64,000 bases of DNA. Source: Nitrospira sp. (GTDB lineage Bacteria > Nitrospirota > Nitrospiria > Nitrospirales > Nitrospiraceae). This document shows positions 1 through 8,141 of the stretch, one piece after another (positions within the stretch are counted from its first letter, which is position 1; each line of letters starts with the position of its first letter). The translations under genes and the position numbers were made by a program. Where the stretch lies: NCBI GenBank assembly GCA_015709715.1, contig CP054184.1:3271001-3335000 (forward strand), read 5' to 3'. The notes beneath the pieces were generated by a model, which made no database searches, was not told where the DNA came from, and saw only the letters and a list, made by a program, of their open reading frames with translations.

Positions 1-667
1 GATACAGATCGCCGGGCTTGCCGCCGTTGATACCGGGATTGCCCTTGCCGGCCAGCCGGACACGGGTTTCGTTCTCTACCCCCGCGGGAATGCGCACCTC
101 GATGGTGCGGACCTCGGTTTGGATGCCGGAGCCGCCGCATACGACGCAGGGACGCCCGCGAACGATGGCGCTGCCGCCACAGGCTTTGCAGGCGATGCGT
201 TCAGTGAGATCGATGCGCCTGGTGACCCCGTGGAGCACATCGCGCATGCTCAGGGTCACATCGGTTTCCAGGTCTTCGCCGTCGACGGCAAAGCCGGTCG
301 CACTCCCGCTTCGGCCCCGCCCTCCGAAAAACGTCTCGAAGATGTCGCCGAAATCGCCGCTGAATCCTCCGGCACCTCCGCGACCCGGCTGAGGGCCGGC
401 TTGCTGACGAGCCTTTTCATAGGCTTCGGCCTGTTCCCAATTGGGGCCGTACTGGTCGTATTTCTTGCGCTTCTCGGGGTCCGAGAGGACTTCGTGCGCT
501 TCGTTCAGTTCCTTGAACTTTTTCTCCATCTCGGTCTTCTTGGTGCCGGTGTGAAGGTCGGGATGGAGTTCTCGCGCACGCCGCCGGAAGGCCTTCTTGA
601 TGTCGTCGGCCGAGGCGCTCCGTGGGACGCCGAGAATATCGTAATACCCGCGTTGAGTGGTGGCCAT
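1..667 (-). CDS. DnaJ/CbpA-like J-domain co-chaperone with reduced zinc domain (3' end outside window)
   Basis: This is a type I/II Hsp40 co-chaperone that would stimulate DnaK ATPase and deliver unfolded proteins. About 222 N-terminal residues are visible; the C-terminal substrate domain runs off the window. The J domain covers residues 7-71 with HPD at 35-37, followed by a Gly/Phe-rich linker (about 92-125) and the start of the first beta-barrel domain. The zinc region is short: only two CxxCxG units (C160/C163 and C174/C177) instead of the four of canonical DnaJ, so it can hold at most one zinc ion. The start is the ATG at 665-667, directly before the conserved J-domain helix I. It runs in the same direction as the sugar ABC operon but has its own upstream promoter-like sequence. 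Family assignment is firm; calling it DnaJ rather than CbpA is uncertain. Confidence 0.9.
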   Translation of the reverse strand, partial: MATTQRGYYDILGVPRSASADDIKKAFRRRARELHPDLHTGTKKTEMEKKFKELNEAHEVLSDPEKRKKYDQYGPNWEQAEAYEKARQQAGPQPGRGGAGGFSGDFGDIFETFFGGRGRSGSATGFAVDGEDLETDVTLSMRDVLHGVTRRIDLTERIACKACGGSAIVRGRPCVVCGGSGIQTEVRTIEVRIPAGVENETRVRLAGKGNPGINGGKPGDLY

Positions 668-802
668 GCGTCAAGGGCCGGGATGGTCGACTCCCGGTGG
701 GTCGTTCAAGAGTGCAATCCTTTCGGGAGCTTACGGGGTCTCCGGGTGCATTGCAAGCCGGCGCACCGTTTTTCTCGCGAGACCGCCGAGCCTCCTCACT
801 TT

Positions 803-830
803 TAGATAAGATAGCCACCCTTCCAGTCAA
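803..830 (-). promoter_or_regulatory. Sigma-70-like promoter for the DnaJ-like gene
   Basis: On the minus strand a TTGACT -35 (825-830) and a TATCTA -10 (803-808) are separated by 16 bases. They precede the J-domain gene by about 135 bases and overlap the stop codon of the upstream ABC ATPase. A perfect 10-base palindrome, TCTCGCGAGA (773-782), lies in the predicted leader and could be an operator. Assignment is by eye only. Confidence 0.45.
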
Positions 831-1921
831 GAGGGCAACGCGGTGGACGCATCGAGTCGCCGGTCGTCCACGAAGAGGTGCAGCTTGTCCTGCGGGAGAT
901 AGATGGTGAGAGAGTGGTTCTGCTGCACGGGACCGCCACGCACCGATCGCACGACGAATCGCGAGTCGCCGACGCGACAGTGGATCAAGAGTTCGGCTCC
1001 GAGATTTTCGATCAACTCGACGGCGACCTCAACGGGCAGGGCACCGGGTTGGGGCGTGAGGAGAATGTCTTCGGGGCGGATACCGAGCGTGATCGAGTTC
1101 AGCGAGGGCTGTTGCTCCATGAGGAACGGAATCGGCAGCGTCAGGTCTCCGTTCTGAAACTGCAGTCGGTCGCCTCGCGTCGTGACTTGGCCAGACCAAA
1201 GGTTCATCCCCGGCGTGCCGATGAAGGCTGCCACAAAAGGATCCGCCGGAGCGCGATACAAGTCGTCGGGTGCAGCCTCCTGGCGAATGCGGCCGCCTTC
1301 CAACAGCACGATACGATCTCCCAACGTCATGGCCTCCACCTGGTCGTGCGTCACGTAGATCATGGTAGCCCGCAAGCGTTGTTGCAGGCTCTTGAGTTCG
1401 ATCCGCATGGTGGTGCGGAGCTGAGCATCCAGGTTGGACAGCGGTTCGTCGAAGAGGAATAGTTTCGGCTTCCGAACGATGGCGCGACCCATGGCCACCC
1501 GTTGGCGTTGACCGCCGGACAGGTCCTTCGGCTTGCGATTCAGGAGCGACTGAATATCGAGCAGCTGCGCCGCTTCGGCGATGCGTGCTTCGATGTCGGG
1601 ACGCGGCAACCGTCGGATGGTCAGGGCGAAGGCCAGGTTCTCGCGTACTGTGAGGTGCGGGTAGAGGGCGTATTGCTGGAAGACCATGGCGATATCGCGC
1701 GCGGCAGGTTCGAGGTGGTCGACCGCCACTCCTCCGATCAACACCTGTCCCGAGGTCTGCGGTTCGAGGCCGGCGATGATGCGCAGGAGCGTCGATTTCC
1801 CGCAACCCGACGGGCCTAGGAGAATGGTGAAGCTGCCGTCCGGCACGCACAGCGAGATGTCGCGTAGGATTGTCTGCTTCCGAAACGTTTTGGACAGATT
1901 GCGCAGTTCCAGATCGGCCAT
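827..1921 (-). CDS. Sugar ABC transporter ATP-binding protein (MalK/UgpC type)
   Basis: This is the ATPase of a CUT1-type carbohydrate importer, 364 residues from ATG at 1921. Walker A GPSGCGKST is at 36-44, the Q-loop FQQY near 81-84, the signature LSGGQ at 134-138, Walker B LFLFDE at 154-159 and the switch histidine at 192. The roughly 120-residue C-terminal part matches the TOBE/OB regulatory domain of MalK-like proteins. An ATG two codons upstream (1927) would overlap the permease stop in an ATGA arrangement and is an equally possible start. It is the last gene of a four-gene operon with two permeases and a binding protein. The substrate cannot be read from the sequence; maltose, trehalose or another oligosaccharide are all possible. 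Confidence 0.93.
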   Translation of the reverse strand: MADLELRNLSKTFRKQTILRDISLCVPDGSFTILLGPSGCGKSTLLRIIAGLEPQTSGQVLIGGVAVDHLEPAARDIAMVFQQYALYPHLTVRENLAFALTIRRLPRPDIEARIAEAAQLLDIQSLLNRKPKDLSGGQRQRVAMGRAIVRKPKLFLFDEPLSNLDAQLRTTMRIELKSLQQRLRATMIYVTHDQVEAMTLGDRIVLLEGGRIRQEAAPDDLYRAPADPFVAAFIGTPGMNLWSGQVTTRGDRLQFQNGDLTLPIPFLMEQQPSLNSITLGIRPEDILLTPQPGALPVEVAVELIENLGAELLIHCRVGDSRFVVRSVRGGPVQQNHSLTIYLPQDKLHLFVDDRRLDASTALPS

Positions 1922-1923
1922 GG

Positions 1924-2739
1924 TCATCCCTTCACGGCGCCGGCCGAGAGGCCGCTCACGATCCATCGCTGACACATCAAGACCACTGCGATGAGCGGAA
2001 GGGTGGCGATGACGGAGGCCGCGGCCAGTTCTCCCCACGGCATCGTGAACTCTCCTTGGAATAATGCGATGCCGACCGGAAGCGTCTGTTGCTCCGGCTG
2101 CGTCAAGATCAGCAGGGCGAAGAAGAATTCATTCCACGCATAGATCAGAATGAGAATGGCGGCGGTGAAGATGCCCGGTGCGGCCAAGGGCAGGGTCACG
2201 CGAAGCAAGGTCGTCCACCGTCCGCACCCGTCGATGCGCGCCGCATCTTCCAATTCCGCAGGCAATTCCGCGAAGAAGCTCGCCAGGATCCAGACAGCCA
2301 GGGGCAACGTCAAGGCCACATAGGGCAGCACCACGCCCCAGCGATGGTTCAGCCCGCCAAGGGCATCCAGCAGGCGCCAGACCGGACCTGCGATCGCCAT
2401 CTGTGGAAACATGGAGACGCAGAGCAACAGGGCCAGAATGCCCTGCTTACCGGGGATCGTGAGCCTGGCCAGAGCATAGGCCGCCGGGATTGCCAGCAGG
2501 AGAGCCACGGCAGTCGTCGAGCCGGCCACCACCACGCTGTTGCCGACATAGTCCAACAGGTGATGGCTGAACAGAGCCGAGCGGTAAAATTCCAGGCTGC
2601 CGCTCGGACACCACCCTGGCGGCACGGCCTCGATCTCTCGTTGCGATTTGAATGAGCTGAGCATGAACCACAAAAAGGGCAGCAGACTCAGCCCCACGGT
2701 TCCCATGATGCCGAGCGGCAGCAACAGACGTCGGGTCAT
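1924..2739 (-). CDS. Sugar ABC transporter permease (MalG type)
   Basis: This inner-membrane permease has 271 residues and about six membrane helices, starting with a hydrophobic helix at residues 5-25. The EAA loop that docks on the ATPase is visible as EDAARIDGCGRW followed by LPLAAPG in the C-terminal half. The ATG at 2737-2739 overlaps the stop codon of the upstream permease gene by four bases (ATGA), and its own stop overlaps the region of the ATPase start. That points to translational coupling. A longer open frame continues upstream to 3261, but it lies inside the other permease gene and is not coding. MalG-like position and length fit CUT1 importers. Confidence 0.92.
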   Translation of the reverse strand: MTRRLLLPLGIMGTVGLSLLPFLWFMLSSFKSQREIEAVPPGWCPSGSLEFYRSALFSHHLLDYVGNSVVVAGSTTAVALLLAIPAAYALARLTIPGKQGILALLLCVSMFPQMAIAGPVWRLLDALGGLNHRWGVVLPYVALTLPLAVWILASFFAELPAELEDAARIDGCGRWTTLLRVTLPLAAPGIFTAAILILIYAWNEFFFALLILTQPEQQTLPVGIALFQGEFTMPWGELAAASVIATLPLIAVVLMCQRWIVSGLSAGAVKG

Positions 2740-3644
2740 GACGGCCGTCGCTCCAGGAGCCGTGACCCGATGGCACGAAGGTAGATCAACGACAACAGCA
2801 AGATCAGGAGAAAGACTGCCACGGAGACGGCTGAACCGTAACCGAGCCGACCTTCGGCAAAGAGCGTTTGATACCCATAGAACTGCAGGACTTGTGTCGC
2901 GTCGCCCGGGCCGCCTTGCGTCATGACGAAGACGAGATCGAACACGCGGAATGCATCCATGGTACGAAAGAGCAGGGCCAGCAACAACGCTGGTTTCAGC
3001 AACGGCAGCGTGATGTGCCGGAACCGTTGCCACATTCCGGCCCCGTCCACCCGCGCTGCATCGTAGAGATCGTCCGGAATCACTTGAAGGCCGGCCAGAA
3101 TCAGTAGGGCGGCGAAGGACGAGGTTTTCCAGACGTCTGCGAGCACCACGATGCCAAAGGCGACGACCGGCGAGGCCAGCCAGGGGATGTAGTCCGCAAT
3201 ACGGTCGCCGTAGAGCAGCAAATTGGCGAGGCCGTACTGGTCGTTGAATACATAGCGCCACAGCTGCGACGCCACGACGGTGGGGATCGCCCAGGGGATG
3301 AGAATCGCCGCTCTGACGACGCCCCGCCCTCGGAATCGTTCGTGGATCACGAGCGCAATGATCAGCCCGCCACTCAATTCCAGCAGCGTCGAACAGCCCA
3401 CGAACGCCAGGGTGACGAGAGCGGCCCGGCGCGCGACGGGATCCCGGACAAGGGCTACGTAGTTATCGAGCCCGATGAACACGGTGCCCAGTTCCGGCAC
3501 CCCGACCAGGCTGCGGTGGAGACTGAGCCAGAGCGAATCCACGACCGGATAGAGCGCGAAGAGCAGGATGACGAGACAGGCCGGCGCCACCATGGTCCAG
3601 CCCGCTACGGCATCCGTTCGAGCCATGCGGGATTCCGGCGTCAC
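2736..3644 (-). CDS. Sugar ABC transporter permease (MalF type)
   Basis: This is the second inner-membrane permease, 302 residues, with an N-terminal helix near residues 14-36 and about six helices in all. The EAA motif reads DAARVDGAGMWQRF with LPLLKPA. The start is GTG at 3644, overlapping the stop of the binding-protein gene in a GTGA arrangement; ATG at codon 7 is an alternative. With MalG-type and MalK-type partners downstream it makes the heterodimeric channel of a carbohydrate importer. All four genes overlap or nearly touch, so a single mRNA and balanced expression are expected. Confidence 0.92.
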   Translation of the reverse strand: MTPESRMARTDAVAGWTMVAPACLVILLFALYPVVDSLWLSLHRSLVGVPELGTVFIGLDNYVALVRDPVARRAALVTLAFVGCSTLLELSGGLIIALVIHERFRGRGVVRAAILIPWAIPTVVASQLWRYVFNDQYGLANLLLYGDRIADYIPWLASPVVAFGIVVLADVWKTSSFAALLILAGLQVIPDDLYDAARVDGAGMWQRFRHITLPLLKPALLLALLFRTMDAFRVFDLVFVMTQGGPGDATQVLQFYGYQTLFAEGRLGYGSAVSVAVFLLILLLSLIYLRAIGSRLLERRPS

Positions 3645-5035
3645 GGGTCCTTCCTCGTGAGGGCTAGAAAATGATCGATGTGGGTGTCGGCCATGGCCGC
3701 TTCCCTTGCCAGGTCGATCGTCTCGATGGCGAGCGCCCGGCTGAAATAGCGTTGCAGCACATGGGACACGGCGGGGTAGAGGGGCGTACGTGGGCGCGCG
3801 GTGGCTGACTGCAAGGCCTCGAAGTGGTTCCGAAGTTGTGGGGCCTGGGCCAGGAGTTCAGGATCGGAGAACAGCGCGGCTCGCGAGGGGGCGATGCCGG
3901 CCTGATGTGCGAACAGCTTCTGGATCTCGTGACTGGAAAGGAATTGGATGAACGCCCAAGCCTCTTCGAAATGGTGTGAATAGGCGCTCACGCCATAGAG
4001 CCATCCGCCGAGCGCGGCTGCCCGTCGTCCACCGGACATGACCGGAAGCGGCGCAACACCGACCTGGCCGGCGATGCTGGAGCGGGCTCGGTCGTTGGCC
4101 AGGTCCCATGCATAGGGCCAGTTGCGATGGAAAATCGCCTGGCCTTGGAGAAACCGCGCGAGGGATTCCGGTTCCTGGTACGTGAGGACAGCACGCGAAG
4201 CGAGGCGGCCCACGACCTGCTCCCGGACGAATCGCACGGCTGCCAAAGTTTCCGGGGCAGACAGTCGTGAGCGCCTGCCGTCCTCCGCCAGCAAGTGGCC
4301 ACCGTTTCCCTCGATGAATTCGAGCATGTTGCAGACGAGGCCTTCATATTGCTTGAACTGGGCGGAGTAGGCGTGCAGGGCCGGCTGTGCCGGCCGTTCG
4401 CCGGCCAGGATCTGGTTCGCCTGCTCAGCCAATTCTGCCCACGTCGTCGGCGGGGAGAATCCATATTTCGCGAGCAGGTCTTGTCGGTAGTACAGGAGTC
4501 CCGCGTCGATCCGGCTCGGAACCCCGTAGATCCGGTCCCCGTACCGGCCGAGTTCGACCGTGGAGGAAAGAAAGTCGGCGCGGAGCCGCGATGAGAAGAC
4601 CTCGTCGAGGGGGCGCACCCATCCGGCCGCTGCAAACTCCGGGACCCACACCACGTCCATGAAAAACACGTCCACCGACCGGTCGTGGTTCTTCAATTTC
4701 TGCGTCAACAGATCGTGATAGGCGGTCGAAGAGTGGGGCGCCAACTCACGCACGACAGAAATGCGTGGATAGATGGCGGTGAATCGGGCGATGGCTTCGT
4801 CCCACACCCGGGGATGGTCCGGCTTCCAGGAGACAAAGCGCAAGGTGACGGAGGCGGCTTGTTCGGTTGAGGGGGCGGCGTGATGAGCGGCTCTTGATGG
4901 AGAGGGGAATAAGGCGAAGAGCATCAACCAGGCACAGAGCGGTACGGCGCAACGAGGCCATGCTGCGTGCCCCAGTCGGCGCGTAAGAGAAGGGGCGTGC
5001 AACGGTGTCAACCGGGCGTACGCGATGCAACCCAT
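3641..5035 (-). CDS. Extracellular sugar-binding protein of ABC importer
   Basis: This 464-residue periplasmic binding protein has an N-terminal signal peptide with a hydrophobic stretch near residues 30-48 ending in SRA. The mature part resembles family 1 solute-binding proteins such as MalE, ThuE and LpqY: it opens with a beta strand TLRFVSW and contains DVFFMDVVWVPEF and GVPSRIDAGLLYYR. No lipobox cysteine is obvious, so it is probably soluble in the periplasm. It is the first gene of the importer operon. The ligand is not determinable; the nearby GH57 and GalT genes suggest alpha-glucan or galactose-containing sugars, as inference. The upstream 217 bases are a divergent intergenic region shared with the dioxygenase-like gene. 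Confidence 0.9.
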   Translation of the reverse strand: MGCIAYARLTPLHAPSLTRRLGHAAWPRCAVPLCAWLMLFALFPSPSRAAHHAAPSTEQAASVTLRFVSWKPDHPRVWDEAIARFTAIYPRISVVRELAPHSSTAYHDLLTQKLKNHDRSVDVFFMDVVWVPEFAAAGWVRPLDEVFSSRLRADFLSSTVELGRYGDRIYGVPSRIDAGLLYYRQDLLAKYGFSPPTTWAELAEQANQILAGERPAQPALHAYSAQFKQYEGLVCNMLEFIEGNGGHLLAEDGRRSRLSAPETLAAVRFVREQVVGRLASRAVLTYQEPESLARFLQGQAIFHRNWPYAWDLANDRARSSIAGQVGVAPLPVMSGGRRAAALGGWLYGVSAYSHHFEEAWAFIQFLSSHEIQKLFAHQAGIAPSRAALFSDPELLAQAPQLRNHFEALQSATARPRTPLYPAVSHVLQRYFSRALAIETIDLAREAAMADTHIDHFLALTRKDP

Positions 5036-5252
5036 GACGATAGCTTATACACAGTCGATCTGGTCCATGCAAAGGCGCACGCTTCCTGTTGATGCTCAAT
5101 GCGAGCAGATTCGCACGGTCGGCGCAGTGCGGATCTGATCGATTGGAAAGCGCAGGATGGCGGTTCGCAATGTTTGGAGAGGTTCGCAGACGGTCCGGCC
5201 CTTGCAAACCCCCTACGCTTTTCTTCCGACCCAACAGAGGCTTGGAGGTGTC

Positions 5253-5954
5253 ATGCGAGTGTCGTTCGCCGACTTTGATCCTGCTGCCTTTTCGTTTCAT
5301 GGCGATCCCGTCTTGGTGCTGGACAATTTCTGGAGCGGAGACGAACGTCGATTATTTCGGGAGGCCATGGGGCGTTCGTCCTGGCGCGCGTTGGAAGATA
5401 TGCCGCAGGTGCACGCGGCCTTTCCCGATTGCGGCAATTGGCGAAAGGCGGCGATTGCCATGCCTGAAGTGCAGCGACTGTTGGCGCGACTCGCGTTTCC
5501 CTGTATCGAGCGTTACATGGAATCGTTCGACGGGATTACCGGCAGGAGCCTGAGCTTCAGTTATTACTCCTACGGCGCCGGCGATTGCCTGCTCACGCAT
5601 GACGACTTGGCAGATGGGCCAAGGGGTGGGGCGGGGGCCTTGACGACGGTCGAACGACGGCTGGCTTTAGTGAGTTATTTCCATGAAGAATGGGAAACGG
5701 ATTGGGGAGGCGAATTGATGATTTATTCGAGTCACTGGCCGGGTGGATCGGACCGGATCAAGCTCACCCTGTCTCATTGCGTCGCGCCTGAGCCTGGATC
5801 ATTGGTGTTGTTCACCGTGCCGCAATATCACCGGGTCTGCCGGGTGGATCCCCTCGTCGGGGAACACAAGCGGCTGTCGATTGCCGGTTGGTTTCTCACG
5901 GAGCATGCTGGGACAGGTCGCTATGAGGCGGCGCAGGCGACTGCACGTCGATGA
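5253..5954 (+). CDS. 2-oxoglutarate/Fe(II)-dependent oxygenase-like protein
   Basis: This 233-residue protein looks like a prolyl 4-hydroxylase/SM-20-type dioxygenase. The double-stranded beta-helix iron site can be read as HDD (H116, D118), a distal H193 (PQYHRV) and an arginine at 207 (HKRLSIAGWF) that would bind the 2-oxoglutarate carboxylate. The segment WETDWGGELMIY is typical of this fold. The ATG at 5253 is chosen because GGAGG lies just upstream; an earlier ATG at 5157 has no comparable site. It stands alone, divergent from the sugar transporter. The substrate is unknown; proteins of this group hydroxylate prolines or other side chains, or small metabolites. Confidence 0.75.
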   Translation: MRVSFADFDPAAFSFHGDPVLVLDNFWSGDERRLFREAMGRSSWRALEDMPQVHAAFPDCGNWRKAAIAMPEVQRLLARLAFPCIERYMESFDGITGRSLSFSYYSYGAGDCLLTHDDLADGPRGGAGALTTVERRLALVSYFHEEWETDWGGELMIYSSHWPGGSDRIKLTLSHCVAPEPGSLVLFTVPQYHRVCRVDPLVGEHKRLSIAGWFLTEHAGTGRYEAAQATARR

Positions 5955-6075
5955 CGCCGACGCGTGAACATTCCATGCCTCTCCTGAAGCCTGATCCCTA
6001 CACCGCCTCTGGGCCCCAAGTCCGCTCGATCCCACATCCCCGCTAGATCACGACGCTTTTCTCCTGCACTTTGTC

Positions 6076-6092
6076 TGGCACGCCCGCTGCTT
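6076..6092 (+). promoter_or_regulatory. Sigma-54 (-24/-12) promoter
   Basis: The sequence CTGGCACG then CCCG then CTGCT matches the RpoN consensus TGGCACG-N4-TTGCW at all but one position. The invariant GG (6077-6078) and GC (6089-6090) are exactly ten bases apart. It lies about 50 bases before the start codon of the secreted BACON/FnIII-like gene and points at it. An enhancer-dependent NtrC-type activator is encoded at 15167-16546, but whether it acts here is unknown. Confidence 0.65.
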
Positions 6093-6140
6093 TGTGGTCA
6101 CCCAAGACGCGAAGCCTTTCTAGCCGATGCGGGAGGATTT

Positions 6141-6779
6141 ATGAAACGGAGTCTCTTGCCTCGAATCTTCATGACGCTTGCTGGGATGCTGATCGGCAGC
6201 CTGCTGCTGCTTCCGGCGGCCTGGGCGTTAGACGCCAGTCCGACCAGCTTGACCTTCCAGGCCGTGCAGGGCGGCGCAAATCCAACCAGCAAGACGGTCA
6301 AAATCTACAAGAGCAGTAGTAGAAAAATCAGCTGGACCGGAAAGGACAGTGCCGGGTGGTTGAGTCTCTCACCGACCTCCGGCACGATGGGAAGTTCCAC
6401 GCAGATCGTGGTCTCCGTCAATATCAACGGGCTGGCGGCCGGCACCTACACCGGCAAGGTGACGATCACGACCAGTAGGGGTAGCACGGTCGCGATTCCT
6501 GTAACACTCAAACTGGCGGCGGCCACCTCTTCGACCAGCAGCGGCGCGACCGCGAATCTGGCCTGGAATGCCAATTCGGAAACCGATCTGGCAGGGTACA
6601 AGGTCTATTGGGGCACGTCCTCGGGACGGTACGGGTCACCCGTCGATGTGGGGAAGGCGACCTCGTATCTTTTTTCCAACCTCAAGGTCGGCAGCACCTA
6701 CTACTTTTCCGTGACGGCCTATGATCAGAGTGGAAATGAGAGCTTCTTTGCCAACGAGGTGAGCAAGAGCATCTATTGA
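6141..6779 (+). CDS. Secreted protein with BACON-like and fibronectin type III-like domains
   Basis: This 212-residue exported protein has a signal peptide (residues 1-30, ending AAWA). A first beta-sandwich (about 31-130) carries the pattern typical of BACON domains, including WLSLSPTSG and AGTYTGKVTI. A short Thr/Ser linker leads to a fibronectin type III-like module (about 138-212) with AWNANSETDLAGYKVYWG. Such modules usually bind carbohydrate or mediate adhesion outside the cell. It has GGAGGA before the ATG and a -24/-12 promoter upstream, so expression is probably regulated by RpoN and an activator. Its last seven bases overlap the end of the convergent tRNA thiolase gene. The precise role is unknown. 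Confidence 0.8.
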   Translation: MKRSLLPRIFMTLAGMLIGSLLLLPAAWALDASPTSLTFQAVQGGANPTSKTVKIYKSSSRKISWTGKDSAGWLSLSPTSGTMGSSTQIVVSVNINGLAAGTYTGKVTITTSRGSTVAIPVTLKLAAATSSTSSGATANLAWNANSETDLAGYKVYWGTSSGRYGSPVDVGKATSYLFSNLKVGSTYYFSVTAYDQSGNESFFANEVSKSIY

Positions 6780-7720
6780 CGCGGAGCGGCGGCCTTGGCC
6801 TTTGCCATCATCTTGCAATAGGTGCAGGTGTCGGCGGTGGTGGGTTGTCCGCAAGACCGACAGGGATGTAGGGTGCGCTGGTCCTTCTCGGTCATGGATT
6901 CAGCGGCAGCGGTCGGCCTGGTCTGTTTGTCGAGGAAGCCCCAATAGAAGCGTTGTTTCGTGCCGGGTGATTCGGTTTCCAACCGATTGAGAACTTCCTT
7001 GTAGAGCAACATCTTCGAGCCCTTCGCCATCGGGCACTCTTCCACGATATAGTCGATGCCATTGACCACCGCATAGGCGGCGATCTCCCGCTCCGACAGC
7101 CGGCAGAGGGGCTTCACTTTCTTGGCGAACCCCTCGACGGAGGCGGGGAGGGACGGTCCTTGCTTGTCCAGGTACTCCTCCTGCCAGTGCAGCACGTTTC
7201 CTAACAGGCGCGCGGCTTCGTCGTCGAGATTGTGGCCTGTGGCCATGACGTCATAGTTGTGCTCGATCGCCGCGCGATTGAATTGATAACGTTTGATGGT
7301 GCCGCACGTCGAACAGGTCGGACGGTGCAGGACGGTTGCCAATTCGCGAATCCCGGCGCCGGCTTCCTGTCCGACCGTATGGACCAGCAGTGTGGCACCA
7401 TGCGCAGCGGCGACGGCCTGGGCGTAGGTTTGGACCTTTCGATGCGACAGTTCGGAATACCCGCCGATCCCGAGGTTGACGTAGAGGGCGTCGGCGCGAT
7501 AGCCGAGCGTCAGCAGGATGTGCCAGAGCGCCAAACTGTCCTTGCCGCCGGACACCGCCACGAGAATGCGGTCTTGGGGCGTGAACATGCGATGCGATTT
7601 GATGGCCCGTGCGACCTGCTCCTGCACAAATGTTGTAAAGCAAGGCTTGCAAAAGGCCGCGTTGTGGCGAGGCAGGTCGATGATGGCCCTGGTGCTGGTG
7701 GGACACTTTGTGCAGTTCAT
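6773..7720 (-). CDS. ttuA: tRNA 2-thiolation enzyme, TtuA/TIGR00269 family
   Basis: This 315-residue ATP-pyrophosphatase-fold enzyme adenylates tRNA uridine and transfers sulfur to it. The PP-loop SGGKDS is at 57-62. An N-terminal zinc finger uses C3/C6 and C24/C27, and a C-terminal one uses CRSC and CTYC near 290-305. Cysteines at 136, 139 (TCSTC) and 229 (EECPMAKGS) match the three ligands of the [4Fe-4S] cluster in TtuA. The small MoaD/ThiS-like gene lies just upstream in the same direction, 18 bases away, and is the natural sulfur carrier. Known family members make 2-thiouridine at position 54 or 34; which one applies here cannot be told. Confidence 0.88.
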   Translation of the reverse strand: MNCTKCPTSTRAIIDLPRHNAAFCKPCFTTFVQEQVARAIKSHRMFTPQDRILVAVSGGKDSLALWHILLTLGYRADALYVNLGIGGYSELSHRKVQTYAQAVAAAHGATLLVHTVGQEAGAGIRELATVLHRPTCSTCGTIKRYQFNRAAIEHNYDVMATGHNLDDEAARLLGNVLHWQEEYLDKQGPSLPASVEGFAKKVKPLCRLSEREIAAYAVVNGIDYIVEECPMAKGSKMLLYKEVLNRLETESPGTKQRFYWGFLDKQTRPTAAAESMTEKDQRTLHPCRSCGQPTTADTCTYCKMMAKAKAAAPRQ

Positions 7721-7738
7721 CGGACGTCGGGATGCCTG

Positions 7739-7936
7739 TCAGGCTCCGCCGGAGATGACGGGCCGGATTTCAACCTGATCGGTATCGCTGAGCAGCTCGT
7801 CTTCGGTGACCAATTCGTCTCCCCGAATGACCAGATGCGCTTCCGTGACCAGGTTCAATTCGCGCAGCACATCTTTGGTCCGCTTCGGGCCCTTGATTTC
7901 GACCTGACGCTGAGGATGGCTGAGATGCACGATCAT
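7739..7936 (-). CDS. MoaD/ThiS-like ubiquitin-fold sulfur carrier ending in Gly-Gly-Ala
   Basis: This 65-residue beta-grasp protein has the MoaD/ThiS/TtuB pattern, including VLRELNL, an acidic middle and VEIRPVISGG near the C-terminus. In family members the C-terminal Gly-Gly is adenylated and carries a thiocarboxylate. Here one Ala follows the Gly-Gly before the stop codon at 7739-7741, so a protease step would be needed to expose the diglycine, or the family member works differently. It sits directly upstream of the TtuA-like gene, supporting a role in tRNA thiolation. No strong ribosome site is visible before the ATG at 7936. Confidence 0.78.
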   Translation of the reverse strand: MIVHLSHPQRQVEIKGPKRTKDVLRELNLVTEAHLVIRGDELVTEDELLSDTDQVEIRPVISGGA

Positions 7937-7988
7937 GCCGCCGATGATACGGCTGAGAGTGCGAGGATTGCAAACCGTCCGGAACAGC

Positions 7989-8141
7989 TCACTTCATGCC
8001 TTGGACGACCTGCATGATCAGCAGGGCAGCGACGGCAAGGAACAAGAGCGCCGCGATGATGGCGAGACGCCTGAACTTGCGGTTCTGAAGTTCCAACTCG
8101 CTGAAATGGTCTTGTTTCCATTGAACCGGTTGATGCTCCAT
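7989..8141 (-). CDS. Small single-pass membrane protein (50 residues)
   Basis: This short gene has a strong ribosome site (GGAGGAAGGCG) directly before its ATG. It encodes a hydrophilic N-terminal half rich in Gln, His and Glu, a basic patch (NRKFRRLA) and one hydrophobic helix (about residues 27-44), ending VVQGMK. The positive patch before the helix predicts an N-in, C-out inner-membrane topology. It lies between galT and the sulfur-carrier gene on the same strand, 52 bases before the latter. I do not recognise a family. The good ribosome site and clean membrane topology argue that it is translated. Confidence 0.6.
   Translation of the reverse strand: MEHQPVQWKQDHFSELELQNRKFRRLAIIAALLFLAVAALLIMQVVQGMK

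Noticed and set aside
2740-3261. Upstream extension of the MalG-type permease frame
   Set aside because: It lies inside the MalF-type gene in another frame; the ATG at 2739 gives normal length and an ATGA overlap.
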